In this document: positions 41,911-51,053 of the stretch, in pieces
Layout: every line of letters starts with the position of its first letter
Numbering within the stretch: the stretch's first letter is position 1
From: an uncultured Lewinella sp.
GTDB taxonomy: Bacteria > Bacteroidota > Bacteroidia > Chitinophagales > Saprospiraceae
Direction: 5' to 3'
Length of the DNA stretch: 63,889 nt
NCBI GenBank assembly: GCA_913057725.1
Contig: CAJXOS010000019.1
Location: forward strand, 1-63,889
Notes under the pieces: model-generated
What the model was told of the DNA's origin: nothing
The model's database searches: none
What the model saw: only the letters and a program-made list of their open reading frames with translations
Program-made: the position numbers and the translations under genes

Positions 41911-42432
41911 CTATTCTTTTGCAGCTGCCGCTTTAGCTTTCTTATCTGCTTCAATGATGGGAATCATAAAACCAAAGAATCCAGCCAGGGTAGCAAGCAG
42001 CATTAGGGCCGCCCACATCTTATTATTCGGATACACCGATAATCCGTCTGGCACCGTCACTTTGGTGCTCTCCCCGGTGTCCAATAATGTTTCTCGGAGC
42101 TTGATGAGGACATTCGTTTTTTCCAAAGCACTTTCCGACTCCAAGGTCTGAAGTTCTTGTTGGCTAGCTTTTAGATTACGGTACCAGAAATCGATATCCT
42201 CATCTGGTGTTTGCCACAAAATGGAGGTATAACCACTAGTCAGATTTTCGGCTTCCAGATAAGTAATAGCCTTGGTCAGCTCTTCCTCAGCGAGCTCGAT
42301 GGTATTGGCATCCGCTGCTCTTTTGAGGTAGCCACTGACATTTTGCTTGAAGACTACCTTTTTAGAAATACGGAGGCCGAAGATGGTTAAGGAGAATAGA
42401 ATCAAGAGAACACTGGCGATATTTTTCATCAC
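41911..42432 (-). CDS. Membrane protein of unknown function
   Basis: A 173-residue protein with one membrane segment at the N-terminus (residues ~4-20), a long mostly helical hydrophilic stretch (residues ~30-135; ELAEEELTKAITYLEAENLT and LKASQQELQTLESESAL look like coiled-coil or amphipathic helices) and a second hydrophobic segment near 140-158 followed by a lysine/alanine-rich tail. No named family comes to mind. It is 45 nt downstream of the Coq4-like gene, same strand. Confidence 0.6.
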   Translation of the reverse strand: MMKNIASVLLILFSLTIFGLRISKKVVFKQNVSGYLKRAADANTIELAEEELTKAITYLEAENLTSGYTSILWQTPDEDIDFWYRNLKASQQELQTLESESALEKTNVLIKLRETLLDTGESTKVTVPDGLSVYPNNKMWAALMLLATLAGFFGFMIPIIEADKKAKAAAAKE

Positions 42433-42477
42433 TATTGAGGTTTGTTTCAGACTTAAAGAGCATCATCAAATAGTCCT

Positions 42478-42918
42478 TCAAGTTAGTACTTTGATGTTAA
42501 ACGTTCTCCTGAGCTCCGTAATCGGAATATCTAAATAAGCATCAAAGTCGGCCCATGGCCAAAGTTTATCCATTTGCTTGGCCCGGATGATGATGGTGGG
42601 AATGGAAAATAGCAGCTTGAATATGTTGGTGACCACATGGCGCAGTCCGAAGCTTTTAGCCAGATCAAATGCACTGGCTGCTTGATACTCTTTAAGATGT
42701 CGCCAAAATCCTAGCGTAGTACCGAAGATGGTCCAAATCTTGACCGTTCCCTCTCCGTAGAGTGAAATGTCACAGCCGAAGAGGACATGTGCAATATCGT
42801 GAGACCGGAAGAATGCTTGAGCTTCAGGAGAGACTCCTCTCTTCTCATGACTCAACTGGTCTTCATAGGCCTCACGAAATTGCTCCAGCCCTTGGCGAAG
42901 GGTAATTTGATCTTGCAT
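42478..42918 (-). CDS. Coq4-like protein
   Basis: A 146-residue protein, counted from the ATG at 42918 (a GTG nine bases upstream is possible). It contains the Coq4 zinc-motif H40-D-I-A-H44 followed by exactly eleven residues and E56: HDIAHVLFGCDISLYGE, which matches the HDxxHx11E signature. Coq4 organises or assists ubiquinone synthesis in proteobacteria and eukaryotes; its role in a menaquinone-using Bacteroidota lineage is unclear. It sits 34 nt downstream of a lipoprotein gene. Confidence 0.65.
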   Translation of the reverse strand: MQDQITLRQGLEQFREAYEDQLSHEKRGVSPEAQAFFRSHDIAHVLFGCDISLYGEGTVKIWTIFGTTLGFWRHLKEYQAASAFDLAKSFGLRHVVTNIFKLLFSIPTIIIRAKQMDKLWPWADFDAYLDIPITELRRTFNIKVLT

Positions 42919-42952
42919 GATGTACACTTTAAAATCAAGCAGGACCTACTTG

Positions 42953-43516
42953 TTACGGTAGGTCTACCCAACCAACCTCCTGCGTATCATCAACGATAGC
43001 CACGTTGAACCGCTTAGTCGTCGTATTCGGAGTACCGGAACGACCGCCAAAATCAGTAGTTCCCAACTCCCATTCCACGCTCACAACTGCATAAGACTGG
43101 TTGTACATAATGGTATTGAGTTGCCCCGTGATAATTTTGGCAGACCGAGGGTCGGAACGTTGACCTTGCCACAACAGTTCACGGAAAAAAGTATCGTCGC
43201 TCACGATGATGTATTCATCACGCGCCAAGCCTACCTCATGAAAATCGGTAGGCCAATTCACCTTGAGCTTCATGCCTGATACTCCCCCCTGGTCACTGCC
43301 GGTGAAACGATAGCGATAGAGCGTATTGCGGCGCAGATTAAGCTGTTTATTACTGAGGTCATCACTCGAACTGATGCGTAATGGTCCACCAGGTATACCA
43401 TTAGTGATTTCAAAGGTAAAGGTGGGTGGTGTGCGGTCCGTTTCGGGGATCGTCACAGCACAGTCCGTTAAAAAGAGGGTACAAAGAATAGCGAAGAAAG
43501 GAATACGAAATCTCAT
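42953..43516 (-). CDS. Lipoprotein of unknown function
   Basis: A 187-residue predicted lipoprotein with a short signal peptide and lipobox FLTDC (cysteine at residue 19). The mature part begins with VTIPETDRTPPTFTFEI, an immunoglobulin-like beta-sandwich look (RNTLYRYRFTGSDQGGVSGM and DFGGRSGTPNTTTKRFNVAI). No catalytic motif. The start region carries AAAACACC. It may be co-transcribed with the Coq4-like gene 34 nt downstream. Confidence 0.65.
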   Translation of the reverse strand: MRFRIPFFAILCTLFLTDCAVTIPETDRTPPTFTFEITNGIPGGPLRISSSDDLSNKQLNLRRNTLYRYRFTGSDQGGVSGMKLKVNWPTDFHEVGLARDEYIIVSDDTFFRELLWQGQRSDPRSAKIITGQLNTIMYNQSYAVVSVEWELGTTDFGGRSGTPNTTTKRFNVAIVDDTQEVGWVDLP

Positions 43517-43584
43517 AGTAGGTGTTTTAGAATTTATGCTAAGAATGGTGTAGTTGTTACTTGAGGTAACGAGCTAGACAATAC

Positions 43585-44142
43585 TTATCCTCTAAAACTA
43601 CTCAATAATTCATCTTCGTCGTCGGATTTGCCGAAGGCATCTGCCTCGGTCGTCCAACCGTCTTGGGCACTTACTCTGGTAATTTGCTTTCCTTGACGGA
43701 ACACCAGCTGCAGGCCATGTTCTTGCTCCCAGTCGCATTCACACTCGATGCTGAGGTACAGGTCTTTGTCTCGTCGGTGCCTTCTACTCAGACGAATTTC
43801 CTGCGGATGAACAAACTGCCAGATTCCATTTGCATCCTGGAGCTCCCACATTGGTTTATCCATTTCATCATAACCGATGGTATTCAGAAAATCCATGCAG
43901 TTTTGATGTACTAATTCTGACAACTGCATTCTGGCATCATGGCCTTTAGCCAGGAAATGCCCTAAAGCTATATCAGCTTCAGCGATATAGTTGGCATCCT
44001 CGGATGGCACCAAATCCATGAAGGTTATCGGCAACGCAAGGCGGTCAAAGAGGGGAATCGGAACCGGATCGCTTTCCCACCAATCATCAAACTCTTCATT
44101 CTGTCGAAGCTGACCGATGTGCTGGGATTCGATGATTTTCAT
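43585..44142 (-). CDS. Soluble protein of unknown function
   Basis: A 185-residue soluble acidic protein without signal or membrane segment. The opening (MKIIESQHIGQLRQNEEFDD) and the D-W-W-E-S-D-P-V-P-I-P-L-F region suggest a DUF6985-like two-domain fold, but I am not sure of this family. It ends with an acidic low-complexity tail (KSDDEDELLSSFRG). It lies 12 nt downstream of the membrane protein gene at 44155, so the two are probably one transcript with the CPBP protease. Confidence 0.5.
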   Translation of the reverse strand: MKIIESQHIGQLRQNEEFDDWWESDPVPIPLFDRLALPITFMDLVPSEDANYIAEADIALGHFLAKGHDARMQLSELVHQNCMDFLNTIGYDEMDKPMWELQDANGIWQFVHPQEIRLSRRHRRDKDLYLSIECECDWEQEHGLQLVFRQGKQITRVSAQDGWTTEADAFGKSDDEDELLSSFRG

Positions 44143-44154
44143 TGTCCTTCCTAC

Positions 44155-44727
44155 TTAGAGATTCATATCAACCTTTACCCCTTTATTCTTCAGGTAGGTT
44201 GCTAGATCATCAAGATTCTTTTCGGTCCAACTCTCATCGTGAGAGGCTGGCTCCAGAAATAGACAATAATGCTTGTGCGTGCTGCCGTCTTTCATTTTCA
44301 CCCGCACGTAATTACCACTAGAGATAACCGCAAAGATGATGAGCCACTTCCACTGGCCATCCGCATTGATCTCTACAGAATCAATATCCGCGATACTATA
44401 TCGAGTCAGTCCAGTGAATGGAAAATGAGGCTTTAAAACGATCAATTCTTCCCCTGCAAATGCAAAGCTTCGGTTGATCGCAGCTGTGAATAGGTAGCCA
44501 ATAAATATCAAGACAAGCAGTAATACAAGCAGCTCAAAGGGGTAAGTATTTACGGCAGCAGCGAAAACCAGCGCCAAAATCGGCAAAGCAGTGACGATCA
44601 TGAAAAACCACCAAATGCGCCAGGTCTTGATTGGGCTGTGAAAAACTTCATCAGCCTGCAGGCTATGCCTATTAATTAATCGACCGACCGACTTATCTTT
44701 TAACTTGAGTGTAAACCCTCCGAACAT
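44155..44727 (-). CDS. PH-like membrane protein
   Basis: A 190-residue membrane protein, starting at MFGGFTLKLKD (44727) because the upstream 19-residue extension looks non-coding. It has two adjacent hydrophobic segments at about residues 38-78 (WRIWWFFMIVTALPILALVF and FELLVLLLVLIFIGYLFTAA) followed by a beta-rich soluble domain of ~90 residues with the pattern LTRYSIADIDSVEIN, YVRVKMKDGS and TYLKNKGV, resembling bacterial PH/DUF304-type domains. It lies 87 nt downstream of the CPBP gene and 12 nt upstream of the next. Confidence 0.55.
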   Translation of the reverse strand: MFGGFTLKLKDKSVGRLINRHSLQADEVFHSPIKTWRIWWFFMIVTALPILALVFAAAVNTYPFELLVLLLVLIFIGYLFTAAINRSFAFAGEELIVLKPHFPFTGLTRYSIADIDSVEINADGQWKWLIIFAVISSGNYVRVKMKDGSTHKHYCLFLEPASHDESWTEKNLDDLATYLKNKGVKVDMNL

Positions 44728-44814
44728 ATTATTCCGACTTTGATTCTGTCCCAATTTGCCCCTAATCGGGGTTTGGGCCGCCAAAATAATCAGTAAATCG
44801 AAGGTGTTGACATT

Positions 44815-45678
44815 TTAGCCCTTGCTAATGACTGTATTTTTTGAAATTAATCGATAGGAAAGCGTTCCAACCAACATCCAGAGGCCCAATATGCCAAAAT
44901 TGGCGATTAGCTTCTGCTCACCGAAATCCATCTCGAACAGAAAAATCATCACTGAGTTAACACCGCCATGTGCGAATACCGCCTGCCATACACTCTTAGA
45001 ATTAATGGTTAACCATCCTATGAAGAATGAGATAAAGACGGTAGTCAACGGAAAGATCAATAAGCCCCCTAGTACAGGGTACTCTGGGTAGTTGAAGCCA
45101 TCGAGGATAATCGGAAGATGCCAAAAGCCCCAGAGCAGGCCAAGGAAAACCAGTGATTTAAGGACGCTATTCTGCTTGAGGAGTTCTTTCTGCAGAAACC
45201 CGCGCCAGCCTACTTCTTCACCAATCGTTAGTAAGCTGGTAATTAACGAAAAGCCAATTCCGGTAAGCACAAAGTTTAGAATGAAGAAGGGAAAGCTTTG
45301 AGTATCACTTCCGAATAGTAATGGAATATCAATTTGATCTACCGTCCCATCCGAAAGCACGTAGGCATAATTGGTACCCAAACCAATCTGCTCAAAGAGA
45401 AAGATCCCTGCAAGCGTTATGATGGCCGGTAGCGTCAAACTAAGCAACGCGTAAATTGGATTGCCAATTTTCCAATCAATGTACTTCAGTCCTTGTTTGG
45501 TCTTAATCAGATAATAGATGGCACCAAGGCCAGGAAAAAACATGGAGAGCCCGATAAAGATGGAGAATAGATTGTATTCCTCTCCCCCATTCAAGATCAC
45601 AAATATTTGCACAAGGTAGGTGGCCAAAAACAGAAGCGCTATATACCTCCAGACGGGCTTGTCAAGTTTGATCATCAC
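44815..45678 (-). CDS. CPBP-family intramembrane metalloprotease
   Basis: A 287-residue protein with about seven or eight membrane segments. The CPBP/Abi motifs are present: E-E-V-G-W-R-G-F (EExxxR, residues ~154-161), a second F-W-H-L-P with the metal-binding histidine, and a further F-A-H-G-G-V-N region. These are zinc-dependent proteases in the membrane, related to Rce1; targets in Bacteroidota are unknown, although some act in bacteriocin immunity or signal-protein turnover. It heads a possible operon with two unknown genes downstream. Confidence 0.85.
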   Translation of the reverse strand: MMIKLDKPVWRYIALLFLATYLVQIFVILNGGEEYNLFSIFIGLSMFFPGLGAIYYLIKTKQGLKYIDWKIGNPIYALLSLTLPAIITLAGIFLFEQIGLGTNYAYVLSDGTVDQIDIPLLFGSDTQSFPFFILNFVLTGIGFSLITSLLTIGEEVGWRGFLQKELLKQNSVLKSLVFLGLLWGFWHLPIILDGFNYPEYPVLGGLLIFPLTTVFISFFIGWLTINSKSVWQAVFAHGGVNSVMIFLFEMDFGEQKLIANFGILGLWMLVGTLSYRLISKNTVISKG

Positions 45679-45888
45679 ATCGTTTTTTCACAATCCCCGT
45701 CACCTCCGTCAAGTTGAGAGGCGATGGGTGAATACGTGTTATTTTAGGTAGTTGCTTACCAAAATAGACAATGACTACAAGACAAATTCTGGATTAACAA
45801 TAATATAACTCCGTCTGCAATGGCTTTAACAGAACCTTGAGAAAAGGAAGATGGTAGCGCTAGTAATTAAGGTGGTTACCTAAATAGC

Positions 45889-45923
45889 AAAACGGCATGC
45901 ACACTTAAGGTACATGCCGTTTT
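45889..45923 (-). terminator. Terminator after aconitase gene
   Basis: A perfect 11-bp inverted repeat, AAAACGGCATG (45889-45899) and CATGCCGTTTT (45913-45923), with a 13-nt loop, 44 bp after the stop codon of acnB. The ends carry an A-run and a T-run, so it may work in both directions. Confidence 0.75.
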
Positions 45924-45966
45924 GGGTCTTATTTCGTCTGTATTTGTACAGTCGTTTTATACTGCT

Positions 45967-48768
45967 TTAGAAGGAGAGTAGGTGTCCAGGCTTGGTGGCC
46001 ATCTCATCCGTTGGTGGAGCAAACTGTGTCAGTTTAATTCCTTTTACGGCATAACGATACTCATCCATTGTAGGTGTTCTACCAAGAATGGCAGACAGTA
46101 CTACAACAGGAGTAGAAGCCAAGAGTGACTCCCCTTTCTTACGATCCGTATCAGCTACAACACGGCCTTGGAATAAACGAGTAGACGTTGCCATTACGGT
46201 ATCTCCCTTTTCGGCTTTTTCCTGATTACCCATGCAAAGGTTACATCCAGGGCGTTCCAGGTACAAGATATTATCGTACTCGGTCCGCGCAACTGTTTTA
46301 GGAGCTGCATCATCGAACTCAAAACCAGAATACTTCTGGAGAATTTCCCAGTCGCCTTCTTCTTTAAGCTCTTCGATGATGTTGTACGTTGGAGCAGTTA
46401 CCACTAGTGGTGCCTTAAACTCTACTTTACCGTACAGTTCCTCCAAGTTTCTCAGCATCTTAGCCACGATCTTGATGTCACCCTTGTGAACCATACAAGA
46501 ACCTACAAAGCCAAGATCAACATCCTTATCACCGCCGTAGTAAGATAGCTCACGAATAGTATCGTGCGTATATCGCTTCGATACATCTTCATTGTGTACG
46601 TCTGGGTCGGCAATCATCGGCTCATCAATGATATCCAGGTCTACTTCAAATTCAGCGTAGTACTTCGCGTTTGTATCTGGAGCCAAAGGTGGCTTCTCAC
46701 CAGATTGAATTTCATCAATCCGCTTATTCGCTTTATCGGTCAGGCCTTGTAGCACCTGCTGCTCATTGTCCATGCCCTTTTCGATCATGATCTGGATTCT
46801 GCTCTTCGCAATCTCCAAAGATTCAATCAGCGTATCAGGCTGTGAAATACAAATAGATGCTTTTGCCTTCATTTCCGCCGTCCAGTCAGTGAAGGTAAAG
46901 GCTTGGTCCGCTAGCAGGGTACCAATATGTACTTCGATGATTCTACCTTGAAATACGTTCTCACCCTTGAAGTGCTTCAGCATCTGGGCTTGTGTCGCAT
47001 GTACCACATCACGGAAGTCCATGTGATCGGCCATCTTTCCTTTGAAGGTCACCTTAACCGACTCTGGAATAGGCATGGATGCCTCACCAGTAGCCAAAGC
47101 CAAGGCAACAGTACCTGAATCCGCACCAAAGGCTACTCCCTTCGACATTCTGGTATGCGAATCACCACCGATAATAATGGCCCAATCATCAATTGTGATG
47201 TCATTCAACACCTTATGAATAACATCCGTCAATGGATGATAAACGCCTCTTGGATCACGACCGGTAATCAAACCGAAATCGTTCATGAATCTCATTAACC
47301 TAGGCGTATTCTCCTGTGCCTTCAAGTCCCATACAGAAGCAGTGTGGCAACCAGATTGATATCCGGCATCAACGATAGGAGAAATCACGGTAGCGGCCAT
47401 CATTTCCAACTCCTGTGAAGTCATCAAGCCAGTAGTATCCTGCGAACCAACGATATTTACATTAGCCCGTACATAAGAGCCGGCATGTAGAGTTGCGCCT
47501 GAGGTTCCAACTGCATTTTTATTGAATATCTTCTCTACAGCGGTCAGTCCTTGTCCTTCGTGGGAAATCTCTTTGGAAGGAGCGTAAACTGGAGGAATTT
47601 CTATACCCAGGGCCTTCGCCGCAAAGGCTTGAAGTTTTTTACCGAAGACAACAGCATACGATCCTTTCGCCCGCATGAACTCCATCTTCTGTGGCGTGAG
47701 CGAGGAAGAAATGTCAATCAGCTCCTTGCCTTCACTGTCGTACAGTTTCTTGGTCTTGGTATTGATGGTAAGAACGGTTCCTGTATCTACCGAATAGGTT
47801 TGCTTCAAGATTGGCTCTCCCTCTTCGTCTACAACGAGGTTACCATTTTCATCCAGTTGCTTTACCCAGTTTTTCAAATCTACACCAATACCTCCTGTCA
47901 CGCCAACGGTGGTCAAGAAGATTGGAGAGATACCATTGGTACCGGCAACAATCGGAGCGATATTGATAAAGGGTACATAAGGACTTGCTTGTTTACCAAT
48001 CCAAAGTGCCACATTATTTACACCAGACATCCTGGATGATCCTACACCCATCGTGCCTTTTTCGGCAAGTAGCATTACCCGCTTATCTGGGTGTGCTTCC
48101 TTTAATGCCAATAGCTCTTTCTGGCGGACTTCATCAAATTCGAACATACATTGTCCGTGCAATTCCCGATCCGCTCTTGAGTGTGCTTCCTTACCAGGAG
48201 AAAGCAAATCCGTAGATATATCTCCAACCCCTGCTACATAGGTTACTACCTTAACCTCCTCTTCTACTTCGGGCAACTTGGTGAAAAATTCCGCTTGTGC
48301 GTAACTCTTGATAATATCCTCTGCGATGGAACTTCCGCTCTTGAAAGCCTTTTCTAGGCGTTCCATATCAGCCTCGTACAAGAACACCTGTGTTTTCAAA
48401 ACTTTGGCGGCGTCTTGTGCAATTGCTTCATCCTGACCAAGTGCTAAGTCTAACAGCACTTCAATCGATGGGCCACCTTTCATGTGTGACAGCTGTTCAA
48501 AGGCAAATGCTGGTGAGATTTCTTTTACCTCAACTTCACCAAGAATGATCTCCTTTAAGAACTGAGCTTTAACAGAAGCTGCGCTCGTGGTTCCTGGCAG
48601 TACGTTGTAGATAAAAAACTGCAGCGAATCTTCTCGATGTTCATGGTTTTCATCCTTGATCTGGGCAATAACTTCTGTAATCAAGTTAGCGCCGTCAATT
48701 GGCAAAGGATGAAGTCCGTGTGCTTCTCTATCGATAATTTGCTTCAGATACTCGCTATAGTAACTCAT
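45967..48768 (-). CDS. acnB: Aconitate hydratase B
   Basis: A 933-residue AcnB-type aconitase, the TCA-cycle enzyme interconverting citrate and isocitrate; the E. coli enzyme also handles 2-methylisocitrate. AcnB is set apart by an N-terminal HEAT-like helical domain (residues ~1-160) before the swivel and catalytic domains, as seen here. The [4Fe-4S] ligands are visible as the cysteines in VGSCMVHKG (about residue 756) and PGCNLCMGNQ (about 838-841). The substrate-binding stretch IIGGDSHTRMSKGVAFGADS is intact. Length and order match the family, with a Bacteroidota-type insertion region. Monocistronic, with a terminator behind it. Confidence 0.97.
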   Translation of the reverse strand: MSYYSEYLKQIIDREAHGLHPLPIDGANLITEVIAQIKDENHEHREDSLQFFIYNVLPGTTSAASVKAQFLKEIILGEVEVKEISPAFAFEQLSHMKGGPSIEVLLDLALGQDEAIAQDAAKVLKTQVFLYEADMERLEKAFKSGSSIAEDIIKSYAQAEFFTKLPEVEEEVKVVTYVAGVGDISTDLLSPGKEAHSRADRELHGQCMFEFDEVRQKELLALKEAHPDKRVMLLAEKGTMGVGSSRMSGVNNVALWIGKQASPYVPFINIAPIVAGTNGISPIFLTTVGVTGGIGVDLKNWVKQLDENGNLVVDEEGEPILKQTYSVDTGTVLTINTKTKKLYDSEGKELIDISSSLTPQKMEFMRAKGSYAVVFGKKLQAFAAKALGIEIPPVYAPSKEISHEGQGLTAVEKIFNKNAVGTSGATLHAGSYVRANVNIVGSQDTTGLMTSQELEMMAATVISPIVDAGYQSGCHTASVWDLKAQENTPRLMRFMNDFGLITGRDPRGVYHPLTDVIHKVLNDITIDDWAIIIGGDSHTRMSKGVAFGADSGTVALALATGEASMPIPESVKVTFKGKMADHMDFRDVVHATQAQMLKHFKGENVFQGRIIEVHIGTLLADQAFTFTDWTAEMKAKASICISQPDTLIESLEIAKSRIQIMIEKGMDNEQQVLQGLTDKANKRIDEIQSGEKPPLAPDTNAKYYAEFEVDLDIIDEPMIADPDVHNEDVSKRYTHDTIRELSYYGGDKDVDLGFVGSCMVHKGDIKIVAKMLRNLEELYGKVEFKAPLVVTAPTYNIIEELKEEGDWEILQKYSGFEFDDAAPKTVARTEYDNILYLERPGCNLCMGNQEKAEKGDTVMATSTRLFQGRVVADTDRKKGESLLASTPVVVLSAILGRTPTMDEYRYAVKGIKLTQFAPPTDEMATKPGHLLSF

Positions 48769-48812
48769 GTAAGGATTTTTAAAACGAACAAATACAAGGG
48801 TTGCGGAGGACG

Positions 48813-48820
48813 CAAATTTA
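48813..48820 (-). promoter_or_regulatory. -7 element of acnB
   Basis: Minus-strand TAAATTTG fits the TAnnTTTG consensus, 45 bp before the acnB start codon. A -33 TTG is not seen at the usual distance, so this is only a probable promoter. Confidence 0.4.
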
Positions 48821-48900
48821 CGTAATGTATCGTTTTCTTTATCGTAATTTTTTCATCTCTGATATTTAAACAACTCAACCTTAGCCCAGGATTAAAAACA

Positions 48901-48932
48901 GGGCTAGTGCACCTCTATCAGCGCACTAGCCC
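48901..48932 (-). terminator. Terminator after gene 49089-49514
   Basis: Perfect 10-bp stem GGGCTAGTGC/GCACTAGCCC with a 12-nt loop. On the minus strand it is followed by TGTTTTTAAT, a good U-tract. It ends the transcript of the membrane protein gene and lies in the otherwise feature-poor 48769-49088 gap along with the acnB -7 element. Confidence 0.75.
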
Positions 48933-49088
48933 AATTCGCCACAATAGAATGATAATCAGCAACTTACACCCTCTTTACTCGACCTCTGCATTGTAACAAT
49001 ACTTCTGGAGCATTATTAACCTAAACGGGTAGTTGCTTAATGGTAACGGTATGATTAAGCCTGATCGCCAATAAAAACGCACTATCGC

Positions 49089-49514
49089 CTACCTCTCTCT
49101 ACCAAGAACGAATGTCTCAAAGACATACTTCCAAGGTGTAAATATCATCGGCAACAAAACAATGATAAAGATTTGGGTCCATTCGCCTGCTTCTGTACCT
49201 GAAAGTTGATCCGTCCTCCACAGTGGATAGGCGACAATGCAAAGCCATAATCCTTTATAGAAATACATAAACAACATAATAGGCAACATCCTCAGCGTAT
49301 GAAACACCCCCAAACCCGAAAGCGTAGTGTAAGCCGCTAAGGCGCACCAAGCAATGGCAATTTCAGGGTCCCATGAGCCTTCATGGGTAAGTATTTCTGT
49401 CCACGAATCCTTGGCCGCAAAAACAAACATCAGAAAGAAAAAGAGCTTCAACACATAGACCTGTATCGGCCAAACACCCTTGTACTTAGCAGCGGGTTGG
49501 AACAAACTTGTCAT
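49089..49514 (-). CDS. DoxX-like membrane protein of unknown function
   Basis: A 141-residue membrane protein with about four hydrophobic segments (residues ~20-38, 52-72, 75-95 and 112-126) and a conserved-looking C-terminus (TPWKYVFETFVLGRER). DoxX-like by topology only. It lies 76 nt downstream of a Crp/Fnr gene, with a TTGAT-type palindrome (49527-49538) in between, so it is probably a target of that regulator. Confidence 0.6.
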   Translation of the reverse strand: MTSLFQPAAKYKGVWPIQVYVLKLFFFLMFVFAAKDSWTEILTHEGSWDPEIAIAWCALAAYTTLSGLGVFHTLRMLPIMLFMYFYKGLWLCIVAYPLWRTDQLSGTEAGEWTQIFIIVLLPMIFTPWKYVFETFVLGRER

Positions 49515-49526
49515 GATTTAGATAGA

Positions 49527-49538
49527 TTGATTTATCAA
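49527..49538. promoter_or_regulatory. TTGAT-type palindrome upstream of membrane protein gene
   Basis: TTGATTTATCAA is a perfect 12-bp palindrome, a close relative of CRP/FNR half sites (TTGAT...ATCAA) but with only two bases between the halves instead of four. It lies 13 bp before the start codon. Confidence 0.35.
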
Positions 49539-49590
49539 CCTCAAAGTTCGCCGGCTAAAGGGAGGTACGACTTCACATTTGTGAAGAAGT

Positions 49591-50214
49591 TTATTGGGAT
49601 AGTTCCTGGCGGATCCTGCTCAGGCTTCCTGGGTTTATACCCAAGTAAGATGCAATGTGGACCAACGGAACATTTTGGACAATCGAGGGGTGGTTCTGTA
49701 ACAGTTTAAGGTAGCGTTCCTTTGCCGACAAGGTACTCAGGTTAATAGCCCGTTGCCTACTCGCCTCTAAGTGGTATTGCAGTATTTTCTCGCTGTACTC
49801 TTGAGAAGTAATACCTAAATCTCTGGCTTTTTCCACATCGGCTCTGCTAATTCTTAGCATTTCACAGTCCGTGATGCAATGAAGATTTTCATCAGAGACG
49901 GTCTGCTGAATAAAGTGATTATAGGAAGTGAAGAACCTCGGCCCGTCATTAATATCAACGGTATGCTCCCTGCCCTCATCATCTACATGATAATTGCGAA
50001 TATACCCGGTGACGATGAAGTTATGGTATTGGTGTCTTGTTCCTTCCCTTTCGAGTAGGGTGCCTTTGGGGGCGTAAACAGGCTTGAACAACAAGCGACA
50101 ATGATCTTGATCACTTTGCGGAATATCTGTTAATAGACGAACGTAGTTGAAGAAGACCTCGAAAAGTCTATCTATGTCCTCCTGGTTCTCTATCAAACGA
50201 TGTCCTTTCATCAT
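49591..50214 (-). CDS. Crp/Fnr-family transcriptional regulator
   Basis: A 207-residue regulator of the same family as 25739-26326. The cyclic-nucleotide-binding barrel covers residues ~30-140 (PKGTLLEREGTRHQYHNFIV), and the C-terminal helix-turn-helix has SIVQNVPLVHIASYLGINPG followed by SLSRIRQELSQ, which ends the protein. No Fnr cysteines. Ligand unknown. It is upstream of the membrane protein at 49089, sharing the direction. Confidence 0.9.
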   Translation of the reverse strand: MMKGHRLIENQEDIDRLFEVFFNYVRLLTDIPQSDQDHCRLLFKPVYAPKGTLLEREGTRHQYHNFIVTGYIRNYHVDDEGREHTVDINDGPRFFTSYNHFIQQTVSDENLHCITDCEMLRISRADVEKARDLGITSQEYSEKILQYHLEASRQRAINLSTLSAKERYLKLLQNHPSIVQNVPLVHIASYLGINPGSLSRIRQELSQ

Positions 50215-50281
50215 TGGGTTTTCTGCTTAGTCAATAGTCAACACACCAAGTAATACTTTCGTTCCACCCTCTCAATTAGGC

Positions 50282-51019
50282 TCAGTTTGCTTTTTTCAAT
50301 TTCAAGATCAGAAACAACGGTATCCTCATCCTGCGCTGATACTCTTCTTCTTGCTCGAAGTGTTGTCGTTCGGGTTTTGATTCTCTCAATTCCACGATTT
50401 CAAAACCCGCTGCGCGAATCAGCTGCCAGTACGTTCCCAGCGGCTTGTGGTATTTTACTACTTCCTTGCCCATCCATTCGTTTGTCCTTTCCCCGGCAGC
50501 AAAGTAGTTATCAACAATCCAATTCCCTCTTTTGACCTTTTGATGGTAAGCCTCGTAAGAGCTTGTAATGATGGGGTGCTCCACCGAAAAGACAAAGATG
50601 CCTCGATCCTTCAAGCTTGATTTGACCTTTTCGAAAATTGAGGCTAAGTCCTCTATGTAGTGCAACACCAATCTCGAGATTACGATGTCATATGCGGCTT
50701 GCTGGTAGGCCGCCTCTTCGACAGCCCCTAGCTCTAATTCCACTGGACGGCCCTGGAGGTTTTCTCTAGCTAAACTGATCATCTTCGAGGATCCTTCGAC
50801 ACCATGATAGAAGGCCGCGCCTCGCTCTAATAGTTCGACTCCATACTTTCCATCTCCACAGCCCAGGTCCAGAATTTTCAGACCGGACACATCCCCGAGT
50901 AGCTCATCTACTATAGGCTGCTCGATGAGTTCATTGGGAGCGTTCCCTTTGCCCCGCTTCTGCGTGTATCGCTCAAAGAATTCATCATCGTCGTAGACGG
51001 AATAGCTTTTGTACTTCAT
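50282..51019 (-). CDS. Class I SAM-dependent methyltransferase
   Basis: A 245-residue methyltransferase. The SAM-binding motif I is GLKILDLGCGDGKYG at residues ~46-60, motif II near GVEGSSKMISLAREN with its acidic residue, and a later conserved stretch AAYDIVISRLVLHYIEDLAS followed by VKSSLKDRGIFVFSVEHPI. It resembles the UbiE/small-molecule methyltransferases but the substrate cannot be told. It lies 34 nt downstream of a DUF6090-type gene and 67 nt upstream of the Crp/Fnr gene, so it may be in a longer transcript. Confidence 0.9.
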   Translation of the reverse strand: MKYKSYSVYDDDEFFERYTQKRGKGNAPNELIEQPIVDELLGDVSGLKILDLGCGDGKYGVELLERGAAFYHGVEGSSKMISLARENLQGRPVELELGAVEEAAYQQAAYDIVISRLVLHYIEDLASIFEKVKSSLKDRGIFVFSVEHPIITSSYEAYHQKVKRGNWIVDNYFAAGERTNEWMGKEVVKYHKPLGTYWQLIRAAGFEIVELRESKPERQHFEQEEEYQRRMRIPLFLILKLKKAN

Positions 51020-51053
51020 GTTGTGCTAATCCTAAGTATTGATAGTCTAGACC

